Of a DNA stretch of 64,000 nucleotides, positions 1 to 9,111 are shown piece after piece (the stretch's first letter is position 1; the number at the start of each line of letters is the position of its first letter). The notes below the pieces were generated by a model. It saw only the letters and a list, made by a program, of their open reading frames with translations, did no database searches and was not told the origin of the DNA. The DNA comes from JABFSA01 sp963827515 (lineage in GTDB: Bacteria; Acidobacteriota; Vicinamibacteria; Vicinamibacterales; UBA2999): assembly GCA_963827515.1 (NCBI GenBank), contig CAWHBF010000023.1, positions 434,001 through 498,000 on the forward strand, written 5' to 3'. Both the position numbers and the translations under genes were made by a program.

Positions 1-940
1 GGAGTCCTCGAAATCCGCGCAAGGCCGCGACCATCGCCTCCGGCGACACCTCGGCGATCGATGCCACGGCGGTCGCCGCAAGAACGTTGTTGAGCATGTG
101 GCGGCCGGTCAGCTCCACCGCTGTCAATGGGACGAGCCGGTCGGTGCCCGTCGTGGTCCGTCGCACGATCCAGTCGCCGTGCACCACGAATCCGGTAGAA
201 GCGTGGCCCGACAACGAAAACTCCACGCGAGCCGATTTCGCCAACGCGCCTTGCGCCGTCACAACCGGATCGTCCGCGTTCAACACTGCCCAATCTCCGG
301 TCGTCTGATTGGCAAACACGCGCGCTTTCGCCGAGACATACCCTTCGAGACTCGGGTGCCGATCGAGATGGTCGTCCGCGAGGTTCAGCCACACGGCAAT
401 CCACGGTCGGAAGGTGGTGGTCGTCTCGAGTTGGAAACTGCTGACCTCGACGACATGGATCGTGTCGGTCGTCGAGGTGTCCACCTGAGCGCTGAGCGGT
501 ACGCCGATATTGCCGCCGACGAGCACACGATGGCCGCCCGCGGTCAGCATTCGACCAACCAGAGTGGTGGTCGTCGACTTTCCCTTGGTACCGGTAATGG
601 CGATGACGCGCCCTCGGAGCCATCGCCAGGCGAGCTCGAGCTCGCCAATGATCTCAACGCCTCGATCACGCACGGCGTCGAACAGCTGTCCGTCGACCGG
701 AACTCCTGGACTCACGACGACCAGGTCCGCCGTCTCGAGGGTCTCCTGACGATGTCCTCCAACCTCGACCTCGATGCCGGCCGCCCGAAGGCGGTCCGCG
801 TCGGCAAAGCTGGGACGTGCTTCGGTCAACATCACGCGCGCACCACGCCTTGCGAGCAGCTCGGCCGCAGCGATCCCGCTGCGCGCGGCTCCGACAACCA
901 CCACACGGCGCCCTCGAACCGAGAAATCCGTATCACCCAC
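1..940 (-). CDS. murD: UDP-N-acetylmuramoylalanine--D-glutamate ligase, 3' end missing
   Basis: MurD adds D-glutamate to UDP-MurNAc-L-Ala in the cytoplasm. About 313 N-terminal residues are present; the gene runs off the left edge, so the C-terminal domain is not seen. The Rossmann-like start (VVVVGAARSGIAAAELL) is followed near residue 110 by the Mur-ligase ATP loop ITGTKGKSTTTTL and later by the substrate segment LADDHLDRHPSLEGY. I chose the GTG start at 940, 4 nt after the mraY stop; no ATG lies closer. It is the last visible gene of the minus-strand mraZ-to-murD operon. The family assignment is secure; only the exact start is uncertain. Confidence 0.93.
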   Translation of the reverse strand, partial: MGDTDFSVRGRRVVVVGAARSGIAAAELLARRGARVMLTEARPSFADADRLRAAGIEVEVGGHRQETLETADLVVVSPGVPVDGQLFDAVRDRGVEIIGELELAWRWLRGRVIAITGTKGKSTTTTLVGRMLTAGGHRVLVGGNIGVPLSAQVDTSTTDTIHVVEVSSFQLETTTTFRPWIAVWLNLADDHLDRHPSLEGYVSAKARVFANQTTGDWAVLNADDPVVTAQGALAKSARVEFSLSGHASTGFVVHGDWIVRRTTTGTDRLVPLTAVELTGRHMLNNVLAATAVASIAEVSPEAMVAALRGFRGL

Positions 941-944
941 ACCA

Positions 945-2036
945 TCACCGCAGCTTCAACGTCGTCAGGCTGAACAACGCCAGGATGACGGCCAGAATCA
1001 GGAATCGGGTGATCACTTTCGGCTCGCTCCATCCGATCAACTCGAAGTGATGATGGATGGGCGCCATCTTGAAGACACGCTTGCCGGTCAGCTTGAAGGA
1101 GGCGACCTGAATGACAACGGAGGAGGCCTCGAGCACGAACACGCCTCCCACGATGACGAGGAGCAGCTCCTGTTTGATGAGAATGGCGACCGTGCCCAGC
1201 GCGCCGCCAAGCGCGAGTGAACCGACATCGCCCATGAAAATCTCGGCGGGATACGAGTTGTACCAGAGGAAACCCAAGCTCGCGCCGACGAGCGCCCCGC
1301 AGAAGATCGTCAGCTCGCCGGCAGGAGGAAACCTCACGAGCAACAGGTAGTCGGCCAGGATCGCGTGCCCGGTGACATAGGCCAGGGCCGTGAACGCGGC
1401 AGCGGCCACGCCAAACGTACTGATGGCGAGGCCATCGAGCCCGTCGGTCAGATTGACCGCGTTCGACCAGGCCACGAGAACGAAAGCGGCAAACGGCAAG
1501 TAGAAGAACCCAAGGTCCGGGATGAGGTTCTTGAAGAACGGAAAGATGAGCCGCGTGTTGTAGAGCGGCGGATTCTGCTCGGCGAGAACCAGGACGGCAA
1601 CGCCGACAGCAAGACCGACGAGAATCTGGCAGCCCATCTTGTAGCGCGGGATGAGACCGTGATGCGAACGACGGACGATTTTCAGATAGTCGTCGGCGAA
1701 CCCAACCGCCCCGAACGCGCACGTCGCCAGCACGGCAATCCAGATGTACGAGTTGGACAGGTCGGCCCACAAGAGTGTCGGAACAATTGCCGCCGCCAGA
1801 ATCAACAACCCACCCATCGTGGGCGTCCCCGCCTTGGCACGGTGGGACTGCGGCCCCTCCTGGCGAATAACCTGGCCGATCTGAAAGTCACGCAGCTTGG
1901 CAATCAGCCACGGACCAAGCAGCAGACTGATCGCCAGCGCGGTCAGGCTGGCTGCCGCGGTGCGGAACGTGATGTACCGGGTGACGTTCAACACACCGAA
2001 GTAGGGCGCGAGGTCCGGCAGGAGGTGATACAGCAT
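945..2036 (-). CDS. mraY: phospho-N-acetylmuramoyl-pentapeptide-transferase
   Basis: MraY is an integral membrane enzyme that transfers phospho-MurNAc-pentapeptide to undecaprenyl phosphate, giving lipid I. The 363-residue length is typical and the protein is mostly hydrophobic helices. Visible signatures are the catalytic Asp pair FADDYLKI, the loop NAVNLTDGLDGLA and the C-terminal histidine motif PIHHHFE. Its ATG overlaps the murF stop (TGATG), so translation is probably coupled. It lies between murF and murD, the conserved order of this operon. Confidence 0.98.
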   Translation of the reverse strand: MLYHLLPDLAPYFGVLNVTRYITFRTAAASLTALAISLLLGPWLIAKLRDFQIGQVIRQEGPQSHRAKAGTPTMGGLLILAAAIVPTLLWADLSNSYIWIAVLATCAFGAVGFADDYLKIVRRSHHGLIPRYKMGCQILVGLAVGVAVLVLAEQNPPLYNTRLIFPFFKNLIPDLGFFYLPFAAFVLVAWSNAVNLTDGLDGLAISTFGVAAAAFTALAYVTGHAILADYLLLVRFPPAGELTIFCGALVGASLGFLWYNSYPAEIFMGDVGSLALGGALGTVAILIKQELLLVIVGGVFVLEASSVVIQVASFKLTGKRVFKMAPIHHHFELIGWSEPKVITRFLILAVILALFSLTTLKLR

Positions 2037-3472
2037 CAGACGAATACCGTCGCGATGCGATCGGCCACGAGGTCAGTGCGTGTGCCTCGTGACCCCTTGA
2101 CGAGCACGAGGTCGCCCGGGCGGATCGCCTCGACGATCTGGCCTGCCGCCAACTCGCTCTGCTCGACATACGTCACGGCCGATGCCGGCATGCCAGCTTC
2201 GATGGCCGCCTCGGCGAGCGCGCGAGCAGGTGCTCCACCAACCGCGAACAACAGCCCGAGCCCCGCGGCAGCCGCGAGCCGGCCGGCTTCTCGGTGCAAG
2301 TCCAAGGCGTGCGTGCCAAGTTCGAGCATCTCGCCAACGACCGCAACCTTGCGTAGTGACCCGGCATCCGACGTAACCGTCTCGAGTGCCCGTGCCAAGG
2401 CTCTCGGACTCGAGTTGTAGGAGTCATCAATCAAGACGACACCGTCGCGGAGCCGAACGACCACCCCACGGCGATCCGCGGCCCTGAGGTTCGGAGCCGT
2501 CGCGGCGATCTCATCGAGGGATGATCCGAACTCCAACGCAACGGCCGTGGCCGCGAGCAGGTTCGAAAGATTGCCGCGCCCCACGAGTGGCGTCTGGATC
2601 TGACGCTCGCCTGCAGGTGTCACGACCCGCGCGCGCATGCCATCGACACCAAGCATTTCGACGTCGACCGCGCGGACCGTCGCGCCGCTCGACGTCCCGA
2701 ACGTGACGGTGCGACCGGCGAAACCGCCCACTCGGGCGCTGATGCGAGGGTCGTCGGCATTACAAACCAGCAGGTGATCGGGGTTCGCGCGCTCGAGAAT
2801 CTCGGCCTTGGCATCCGCGATGGCGTCGGCGGACGGGAAGAAACCAATATGGGCGTCGCCCACGTTGGTCCAGACGCGCGTCTCCGGCTCAGCGATGGCG
2901 ACAAGCGTGCTGATCTCTCCCGCGTGGTTCATGCCCAGTTCCATGACCGCAACATCCGGCCGGTCGCGCAGTTGGAGCAGCGACAGCGGCAGCCCGATGT
3001 GGTTGTTCAAATTTCCCTTGTTTCTCGCCACCCGAAAACGTTTCGGAAGCAACTCCGCGACGGCTTCTTTTGTGGTTGTCTTGCCCGCACTACCCGTAAT
3101 CGCCACGACCCGCGTTCCGCTCGCTCGACGTACCGCACGCGCCAAGTCCTGCAACGCCGTCGTCGTGTCGGCGACCTCGATGAGGTCCTGACCCGTCGAC
3201 GGCACCTTCACCTGGTCCGCATCGGCCGACGCTGCGGACACAGCCCACCCGCGCTCGACGATCGCGCCGCTCGCACCCTTCGCGAAAGCCTCGGCGACGA
3301 ACTGGTGTCCGTCGTATCGAGCCCCGCGCAGCGCCACGAAAAAATCGCCCGGCTTCAGAACCCTCGTATCGATGACGACGTTCCCGATCTCCCGCTGCGG
3401 ATCACCGCGGCGCAAGCCGCCGCCGACGGCCTCAGCCACCCAGCGGAGCGTCAGACGTAACGCGTCACCCAA
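2036..3472 (-). CDS. murF: UDP-N-acetylmuramoyl-tripeptide--D-alanyl-D-alanine ligase
   Basis: MurF joins D-Ala-D-Ala to the UDP-MurNAc tripeptide in the cytoplasm. The 478-residue protein has an N-terminal Mur ligase domain, the ATP loop ITGSAGKTTTKEA near residue 127 and the conserved NHIGLPLSLL and ELGMNHAGEI segments. The start is a TTG inside the end of murE (8-nt overlap), and the stop overlaps mraY, so the gene is tightly embedded in the operon. The TTG start is inferred from that overlap and from homologous N-termini. Confidence 0.97.
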   Translation of the reverse strand: MGDALRLTLRWVAEAVGGGLRRGDPQREIGNVVIDTRVLKPGDFFVALRGARYDGHQFVAEAFAKGASGAIVERGWAVSAASADADQVKVPSTGQDLIEVADTTTALQDLARAVRRASGTRVVAITGSAGKTTTKEAVAELLPKRFRVARNKGNLNNHIGLPLSLLQLRDRPDVAVMELGMNHAGEISTLVAIAEPETRVWTNVGDAHIGFFPSADAIADAKAEILERANPDHLLVCNADDPRISARVGGFAGRTVTFGTSSGATVRAVDVEMLGVDGMRARVVTPAGERQIQTPLVGRGNLSNLLAATAVALEFGSSLDEIAATAPNLRAADRRGVVVRLRDGVVLIDDSYNSSPRALARALETVTSDAGSLRKVAVVGEMLELGTHALDLHREAGRLAAAAGLGLLFAVGGAPARALAEAAIEAGMPASAVTYVEQSELAAGQIVEAIRPGDLVLVKGSRGTRTDLVADRIATVFV

Positions 3473-4982
3473 CCTTCAACCTGAGGCGCCGCGCCTCCAG
3501 CGCCTCCCGAGCCACAACAACGTCGTCAAATGGCAGCGACTCGCCGGCGATCTCCTGAAACTTCTCGTGACCCTTGCCGGCCACGAGCACCACGTCGCCG
3601 GGCAACGCCTGGTCGATCGCGTGCAGGATGGCCTTCCGTCGATCGACCAGCGTCAGAACCGAGGCGCCGCGCTGGCGCGTCTCCGGCTGTGCGCCACGAT
3701 TCACTTCGTCGATGATCCGGTTCGGGTCTTCTGTTCGCGGGTTGTCCGACGTGATCACCACCACATCGCTCAATCGCGCCGCCACCATGCCCATGAGGGG
3801 CCGTTTCGTCCGGTCTCGCTCTCCACCCGCCCCGAACACCGTGATGAGACGGCGCGCCGCGAGAGGGCGCGCAGTCTCCAGAAGATTCCTGAGGGCGTCG
3901 TCCGTGTGCGCGTAGTCGACGACGACGGTGATGTCGTCGCCGGCTGAGGAGGCACGTTCGAAGCGGCCGGGCACGCCTTCGAGCCGCGACACACCTTGCT
4001 CGATCGCCTCGAGCGGCAGATCGAGGGCCGTCGCCACGCTGATCGCCGCGAGGATGTTGTAGACGTTGGGCCTGCCTACAAGCTGCGACCGCACGCGCAC
4101 CGTTCCCCGTGGCGTTCGCGCGTCGAAGGTAAGACCCTCGAGCGAGAGCGACAGCGGACCGGATGTGACATCCGCGGCGCGGTTCACCGCGTACGTGACC
4201 GGCCGCGTTGCCGCTTCGGCAACGGCGGTGCCGCGAGGATCGTCGACGTTGACCGCTCCAGGGGCATCCGGCGGCAGCATCTCGAACAGGCGACGCTTGG
4301 CCGCGAAGTAGTCCTCCATGTCCTCATGGAAATCCAGATGGTCGCGCGTGAGATTGGTGAACACGCCAGCCGCGAAGTGGATCCCATCCGCACGGCGCAG
4401 GGAGAGTGCGTGCGACGATACTTCCATGACGCACGCGCCGCACCCGGTGTTCACCATCTGGCGCATCAACTCTTGGAGCTCAGGAGCCTCCGGCGTCGTT
4501 CGGGTTGCGGCGATCTCTTGCTGTCCCACCCGGTACACGACTGTTCCCATCAATCCGCAGCGCACGCCCGCGGCCTCGAAAATCGAGCTCAGCACGTAGC
4601 CGGTTGTCGTCTTGCCGTTCGTACCCGTGATGCCGACGACACGCATTTCTCGGCTTGGGTGCCCGTGAAACTCTGCAGCGAGCCATGCCAGCGCGAGCCG
4701 GGCGTCCTTCACCACGATCCACGGCACACCGATCGGCGCATCCGGTGCTCGTTCCGCGACCACAGCCGCCGCGCCGGCGGCAATCGCCTGAGGCACGAAG
4801 TCAACCCCGTCGCTTTTCAGACCTCGGAGCGCGACGAACACCGACCCTGACTGGACGCGGCGCGAGTCGTGCGTCACGCCGCGACACGGCATGGTCAGCG
4901 ACCGGTCAGTGCTGGGCAGCACCGGTCGCACGTCGGGCGGCAGGGCAATCGCAACGCGTTGCAGCAGCTCGCCGACCGTCAT
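3465..4982 (-). CDS. murE: UDP-N-acetylmuramoyl-dipeptide ligase, meso-diaminopimelate type
   Basis: MurE adds the third residue of the peptidoglycan stem peptide. The 505-residue protein has the ATP loop ITGTNGKTTTGYVL near residue 115 and, towards the C-terminus, the tetrapeptide DNPR in SDNPRTEDP. In this family DNPR marks meso-diaminopimelate as the substrate rather than lysine, so a Gram-negative-type murein is expected. The ATG overlaps the upstream ftsI stop by 4 nt, and the end overlaps the murF start. Confidence 0.97.
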   Translation of the reverse strand: MTVGELLQRVAIALPPDVRPVLPSTDRSLTMPCRGVTHDSRRVQSGSVFVALRGLKSDGVDFVPQAIAAGAAAVVAERAPDAPIGVPWIVVKDARLALAWLAAEFHGHPSREMRVVGITGTNGKTTTGYVLSSIFEAAGVRCGLMGTVVYRVGQQEIAATRTTPEAPELQELMRQMVNTGCGACVMEVSSHALSLRRADGIHFAAGVFTNLTRDHLDFHEDMEDYFAAKRRLFEMLPPDAPGAVNVDDPRGTAVAEAATRPVTYAVNRAADVTSGPLSLSLEGLTFDARTPRGTVRVRSQLVGRPNVYNILAAISVATALDLPLEAIEQGVSRLEGVPGRFERASSAGDDITVVVDYAHTDDALRNLLETARPLAARRLITVFGAGGERDRTKRPLMGMVAARLSDVVVITSDNPRTEDPNRIIDEVNRGAQPETRQRGASVLTLVDRRKAILHAIDQALPGDVVLVAGKGHEKFQEIAGESLPFDDVVVAREALEARRLRLKVG

Positions 4983-7009
4983 GGTGTGGTCTCAGCGGAC
5001 GGGATCTGCTCGGTGTTGGTGGAGACGCGTCTTTCGAGAGTGAGCGTGGCGGTTGTGCCGCGCTCGATCGGGCTGCCCGGGGCCGGCTGCTGATCGACCA
5101 CGATGCCTGCGCCCCGTACCCGTGCCGTCAACCCGAGCTGCGCCACCGCTCTCATGGCTTCTCGCGCGCCGAGACCGCGGAAGTCGGGAAGAACCTGGGG
5201 AGGGGCCTGCGCCCTGTCTGGCCCGACCGGAAGACTGATTGGACCCGTCACGGGTGTCGGTCGCTCGCGTCCGTCGCCCCGCTCAACCAGCACCGGCGGC
5301 AGCGGATTGATCGATGGCGGAATTCCGCGGTGACGCAATGCGGCGGCGGCAATTCGTTGAAAGATCGGCGCGGCCACCGGCCCGCCGAAGTACGAGTTTT
5401 TCCCGTGCGGAGAGTCAATGACGACAACGATGGTGAACTGCGGCTGGCGTGAGGGCGCAAAGCCCACGAACGATGCGTTGTAGTCGGAGCGCGAGTACCG
5501 GCCGCCCACCAATTTCTGCGCCGTTCCCGTCTTGCCGGCAACGGTAAAGCCGGGCACACGGGCCATCTTCCCTGTGCCTCGCTCCACGACCTGCTCCATG
5601 ATGTCCGTCAGCAGCGCGGCCGTTCCCGCTGTCACGGTCCGGCGCACGACCTTGTGCGGCACAGGGGTGCGGATGTCATCCTGAATGACGGCGCGGACAA
5701 TTCGTGGCTCCAGCAACTCTCCGCCATTGGCGATCGAACTGACGGCAGCGGCCATTTGCAGGGGCGTCACGCCTACCTGATAGCCCATCGATACGGACGC
5801 AAGCGCGCTGTCGTTCAGCTTGGCCGGATTCCACACGATGCCGGAACTCTCACCCGGGAAGTCCGGGGAACTGCGGACGCCAAAACCGAACTTGGACGTG
5901 TACGAGCCGAGTCGTTCGGGCCCCAGCTTCAGTCCGACCTTGATCGCCCCGACGTTGCTCGACAGGACGATGACATCGGCAAACGACAGCACACCGTAGC
6001 GGTGACTGTCGCTAATGACCCGACCTTCGAAGCGGATTGACCCGGGGCTGGTATCGATGCGGTCCTGGGGTTCGATCAGGTGCTCCTCGAAGGCCGCCGA
6101 CGCCGTCACGATCTTGAATGTCGAGCCTGGCTCGTATAGATCCTGCACCGCCCGATTGCGTTGGGCCCCCGGACGGGCATCGCGGTACGCGTTCGGATTG
6201 AAAGTGGGCCAATTCGCGAGCGCCAGAATTTCCCCTGTGCGAGGGTCCATGACCACCGCAGTTCCGCCCGCCGCACGGTTTTCCTCGACACCCAGACGCA
6301 GTTCCCGCTCGACGACATGCTGCAGGTACTGGTCGACCGTGAGCTCGAGGGTCGCGCCGCTGGTTGGTGGACGCTCGACCCGGCTGAAGACATGGCGGCG
6401 CGCGTCGGTCTGGACGAGCACCGTTCCGGGGCGGCCCCTGATCAAGGAGTCGTACGTCGCTTCGAGGCCGTTGAGCCCGGTGTTGTCGATGCCGACGTAG
6501 CCGAGCAGGTGCGCGGCGAGTTCCTTGTTGGGGTAGAACCGCCGGTTCTCCTTCATGAAACCGACGCCGTCGAGTTCGAGGGCTGCGACGCGACCCGCCT
6601 GTTCGGGCGACACCTGGCGGCGCACGTACGCGAACGCCCGACCACGCCGAATGCGTTCCGTCAGCGCCCGCCGCTCCCGCACGCTGCAATCCTGCAATGC
6701 GCGACAGAGCGCGGCTGCGGCGGCGTCGGGATCTCCGATGTCGGTGGGGACGGCGTAGATCGAATCGGCCTCGACGCTGAACGCCAGCACGTTGCCGTTG
6801 CGATCCAGGATGTCGCCCCGCTTCGCGGTCGTCTCGATCGTGCTGACCTGCTGCCGTTCGGCTCGCGCGCTCAGGTCGGCATGACTGATCACCTGCAGGT
6901 AGACGAGGCGCGCCTCGATCGATACCGCCCAGCCGCCAAGCAGGAGGATCGCGACGAGGAGCCGCCGCTTCAGCGTCGTGCGCCACAGGAGCGCGGGTGT
7001 TTCGGCCAC
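4979..7009 (-). CDS. ftsI: class B penicillin-binding protein with C-terminal PASTA domain (FtsI/SpoVD-like)
   Basis: This septal transpeptidase cross-links peptidoglycan at the division site. The 676 residues comprise a short cytoplasmic tail, one N-terminal membrane anchor (about residues 14-30), a dimerisation domain and a transpeptidase domain. The active-site set is STFK (nucleophile Ser), SSN and AGKTGTAQ. Residues of about 600-665 form one PASTA repeat starting at LPDFRGLGAREA. PASTA domains are usual in Firmicute and actinobacterial PBPs and absent from Escherichia coli FtsI. The position between ftsL and murE supports a division role. Confidence 0.95.
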   Translation of the reverse strand: MAETPALLWRTTLKRRLLVAILLLGGWAVSIEARLVYLQVISHADLSARAERQQVSTIETTAKRGDILDRNGNVLAFSVEADSIYAVPTDIGDPDAAAAALCRALQDCSVRERRALTERIRRGRAFAYVRRQVSPEQAGRVAALELDGVGFMKENRRFYPNKELAAHLLGYVGIDNTGLNGLEATYDSLIRGRPGTVLVQTDARRHVFSRVERPPTSGATLELTVDQYLQHVVERELRLGVEENRAAGGTAVVMDPRTGEILALANWPTFNPNAYRDARPGAQRNRAVQDLYEPGSTFKIVTASAAFEEHLIEPQDRIDTSPGSIRFEGRVISDSHRYGVLSFADVIVLSSNVGAIKVGLKLGPERLGSYTSKFGFGVRSSPDFPGESSGIVWNPAKLNDSALASVSMGYQVGVTPLQMAAAVSSIANGGELLEPRIVRAVIQDDIRTPVPHKVVRRTVTAGTAALLTDIMEQVVERGTGKMARVPGFTVAGKTGTAQKLVGGRYSRSDYNASFVGFAPSRQPQFTIVVVIDSPHGKNSYFGGPVAAPIFQRIAAAALRHRGIPPSINPLPPVLVERGDGRERPTPVTGPISLPVGPDRAQAPPQVLPDFRGLGAREAMRAVAQLGLTARVRGAGIVVDQQPAPGSPIERGTTATLTLERRVSTNTEQIPSAETTP

Positions 7010-7039
7010 AGGCAGGACTACCCTTCTCGAACGAAATGC

Positions 7040-7432
7040 CTACCGGAGGGCGACAGCCGATCGAGGAGGCGGCGTCGCCGGCAGGACCAGCTCGATCACA
7101 GACGTCTCGGCAGGACCCGGCGCCACCATGTGGAGCTGCTTGATCGCAATTCGCTCTATACGCGCCGGAGACCTGAGCGTCTCGATGTCGAGACGCAGGT
7201 GACGATTCACTTCGAGTTCCACCGCTCGATCGCGTTGCATCTGCTCCAGCCGATACCCGTGCCTCAACAACTCGAAATGCTGCCACGCCCAGAACAGCAG
7301 GACGGCGACGAGGACGACGCCGAGCATCGCCGCGCGCCACAACTCGCGGTGCCGGTCGCGGTCGATCTCGCGGACGATGGGATTGTTGCGAACGTCTTTC
7401 TTGATTGCGTACTCAAAAGTTTCGCCGGTCAT
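7040..7432 (-). CDS. ftsL: cell division protein FtsL-like
   Basis: This small bitopic membrane protein of 130 residues has about 30 charged cytoplasmic residues, one hydrophobic segment near residues 32-52 and a periplasmic part that should form a coiled coil. FtsL proteins share this architecture with little sequence identity and link FtsQ/FtsB to the FtsW-FtsI synthase. The call rests mostly on the architecture and on the location between rsmH and ftsI. Confidence 0.8.
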   Translation of the reverse strand: MTGETFEYAIKKDVRNNPIVREIDRDRHRELWRAAMLGVVLVAVLLFWAWQHFELLRHGYRLEQMQRDRAVELEVNRHLRLDIETLRSPARIERIAIKQLHMVAPGPAETSVIELVLPATPPPRSAVALR

Positions 7433-7439
7433 GTTCGCC

Positions 7440-8327
7440 TCACATCTCGTCAGGCCGTGCGCTCTCCGCCGCGCGCAGCTTGGCGCTGCGCGCGCGGGGA
7501 TTGCGTTCGATCTCTGCCTCGCTCGACACCAACGGCCGCTTCGTACGGATCGTCAGCTCGCCCGCCGTCTGAAGCGACCGAAGCGTGTGCTTCACGACTC
7601 GATCTTCAAGCGAATGGAAACTGATGACCGCCATTCGCCCCCCAGGTCGCAGCCGCCGGGCTGCATCCGCCAGAAACAGGTCAAGGCCCTCGAGTTCCCG
7701 GTTGACCCAGATTCGGATCGCCTGAAACGTCTTCGTGGCCGGATCAATCCGTGTGTACCCCCGCTTCGGGATCGCGCGACGCACGACGTCGGCCAGCTGC
7801 CCTGTCGTCGTGATGGGCGTTCGCGCTCGAACCGATTCGATCGCACGTGCGATTCGACGCGACTGCCGCTCCTCGCCGAACTCGTAGATCACGTCGGCCA
7901 GCGTGCGCTCGTCGGCCTCCCGTATCATTTCCGCCGCCGTCTGACCCGTCGTCGTGTCCATTCGCATATCGAGCGGCTCATCACGCCGGAAGCTGAACCC
8001 GCGTCCGGGCGCATCGAACTGCATCGACGACACGCCGAGATCCGCCAGCAGCCCATCCATGGCGACGACACCCAGACCGTCGAGCACCGCACCGAGGCGT
8101 CGATAGTCGGAATGGATCAACTGCACCCGCGACTCGTACGGCGCAAGCACGGCGCCCGCTTCTGCCAACGCGGCCGGGTCCCGATCGAGTCCAATCACTC
8201 TGGACGCACCCGCTTCGATCAGCGCCCTCGCGTGACCGCCCAACCCGACCGTGCAGTCGACGAACACTCCGCCGCGCTCGGGTGCGAGATGCTCGAGCAC
8301 CTCCGCCACCATCACCGGCTCGTGCAT
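7440..8327 (-). CDS. rsmH: 16S rRNA (cytosine1402-N4)-methyltransferase
   Basis: RsmH (MraW) methylates N4 of C1402 in the 16S rRNA decoding centre using S-adenosylmethionine. The 295-residue length fits. Family features are the start MHEPVMVAEVLEHL, the SAM loop DCTVGLGGHARALIEAG, the motif DLGVSSMQFD and the C-terminal segment VISFHSLEDRVVKH. The gene sits directly after mraZ, as in most dcw clusters. Confidence 0.97.
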   Translation of the reverse strand: MHEPVMVAEVLEHLAPERGGVFVDCTVGLGGHARALIEAGASRVIGLDRDPAALAEAGAVLAPYESRVQLIHSDYRRLGAVLDGLGVVAMDGLLADLGVSSMQFDAPGRGFSFRRDEPLDMRMDTTTGQTAAEMIREADERTLADVIYEFGEERQSRRIARAIESVRARTPITTTGQLADVVRRAIPKRGYTRIDPATKTFQAIRIWVNRELEGLDLFLADAARRLRPGGRMAVISFHSLEDRVVKHTLRSLQTAGELTIRTKRPLVSSEAEIERNPRARSAKLRAAESARPDEM

Positions 8328-8386
8328 CTCTTACTCCCGGCCGCATCGGACGCACCATTCGAACGCGAATAGCGATACCATCGCCC

Positions 8387-8839
8387 CTATATCCCGTGCT
8401 CCGACAATCGCAGGCCGTCGTCGTCGGTCCACGGATCGCGCTGGAGCTTGTGGAGGAACCGTTCCTCGTTCCACACCTCGAGATGACTGATTCGCCCAAG
8501 CACGCGCACATCCCCGACAATCGACGCACTTTCGCGGAGGTGCGAGGGGATCACGACGCGACCCTGACCGTCGAGCTCGTCGGCCTGGCCGTAGTAGGCC
8601 ACGCGGTCGAGGAACTTCAGGAGCGCCGGATGGCTGCCGGGGACACGCGAGAGGCGCTGCTCGACTTCGAGCCAGACACTCATGGGGTAGATGCGCACGC
8701 ACTCGCCCGTGAGGCTGGTCACGAAGACGTCCGGCCCCTGCTGGTCCCGAATGACGCCTCGAAAGGTCGTCGGGACCTTCAACCGGCCCTTGTCGTCGAT
8801 CCTGGCAGAACTGCTGCCCCTTAGTCCCTGGTGCTCCAC
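8387..8839 (-). CDS. mraZ: transcriptional regulator MraZ
   Basis: MraZ is a DNA-binding protein with two AbrB-like halves that controls its own dcw operon. Both halves are visible: ARIDDKGRLKVPTTFRGV near the start and DELDGQGRVVIPSHLRES near residue 90. The reading frame stays open to a TTG at 8893 and an ATG at 8881, but a good promoter and the operator lie inside that stretch. I therefore prefer the GTG at 8839, which gives 150 residues, close to the usual MraZ length of about 150. No clear ribosome binding site separates the candidates, so the start remains uncertain. Confidence 0.9.
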   Translation of the reverse strand: MEHQGLRGSSSARIDDKGRLKVPTTFRGVIRDQQGPDVFVTSLTGECVRIYPMSVWLEVEQRLSRVPGSHPALLKFLDRVAYYGQADELDGQGRVVIPSHLRESASIVGDVRVLGRISHLEVWNEERFLHKLQRDPWTDDDGLRLSEHGI

Positions 8840-8859
8840 TTTAGGCCACAAAAATCCAC
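8835..8859 (-). promoter_or_regulatory. putative MraZ operator: three GTGG(A/C) direct repeats at 10-bp spacing
   Basis: Reading the minus strand, GTGGA begins at 8859, GTGGC at 8849 and GTGGA at 8839: three direct repeats exactly one helical turn apart, just downstream of the -10 hexamer. Known MraZ boxes are three or more TGGG- or AAAGTG-type repeats with 10-bp periodicity in the mraZ leader. The third repeat contains the proposed GTG start. The function is inferred from geometry and position. Confidence 0.75.
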
Positions 8860-8863
8860 CCGG

Positions 8864-8893
8864 ATAGTAAGACGGGGCCATCTGCGATGTCAA
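8864..8893 (-). promoter_or_regulatory. sigma-70-type promoter of the mraZ (dcw) operon
   Basis: On the minus strand a perfect TTGACA (8893-8888) is followed by an 18-bp spacer and TACTAT (8869-8864). Transcription would start near 8857, inside the first MraZ repeat, leaving a short leader before the GTG at 8839. Confidence 0.65.
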
Positions 8894-9071
8894 TCTGATA
8901 AACCGCGTAACTGTGCGTAGTTACGTGAAATCGACAGGTTCGTTTATCCTTCGCCTGCGAGATAGGTCGACAGTTGCTTTGCGGGCACCCGACCTACATG
9001 CGTAGCCGGTTCTCCTTCAGCGCAGGGCCGGTGGTGCCAACCAGACCCGCTCTGGCAGAAACGTCAATTTC

Positions 9072-9100
9072 TTGTTCAGTGGACCGTTCTCGGCTACGAT
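9072..9100 (+). promoter_or_regulatory. possible promoter of the glycosyltransferase gene
   Basis: TTGTTC (9072-9077), a 17-bp spacer and TACGAT (9095-9100) lie just before the ATG at 9112. The -35 match is weak. The roughly 220-bp gap between the two divergent operons otherwise holds no gene. Confidence 0.35.
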
Positions 9101-9111
9101 TTGGGGCTTTC

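Noticed and set aside
98..973. Long plus-strand open frame of about 290 codons opposite murD
   Set aside because: It is antisense to a clear MurD reading and has no family motif; such frames are common opposite GC-rich genes.
1365..2420. Long plus-strand open frame opposite mraY and murF
   Set aside because: The minus strand carries unambiguous MraY and MurF motifs; the plus frame is low-complexity charged sequence.
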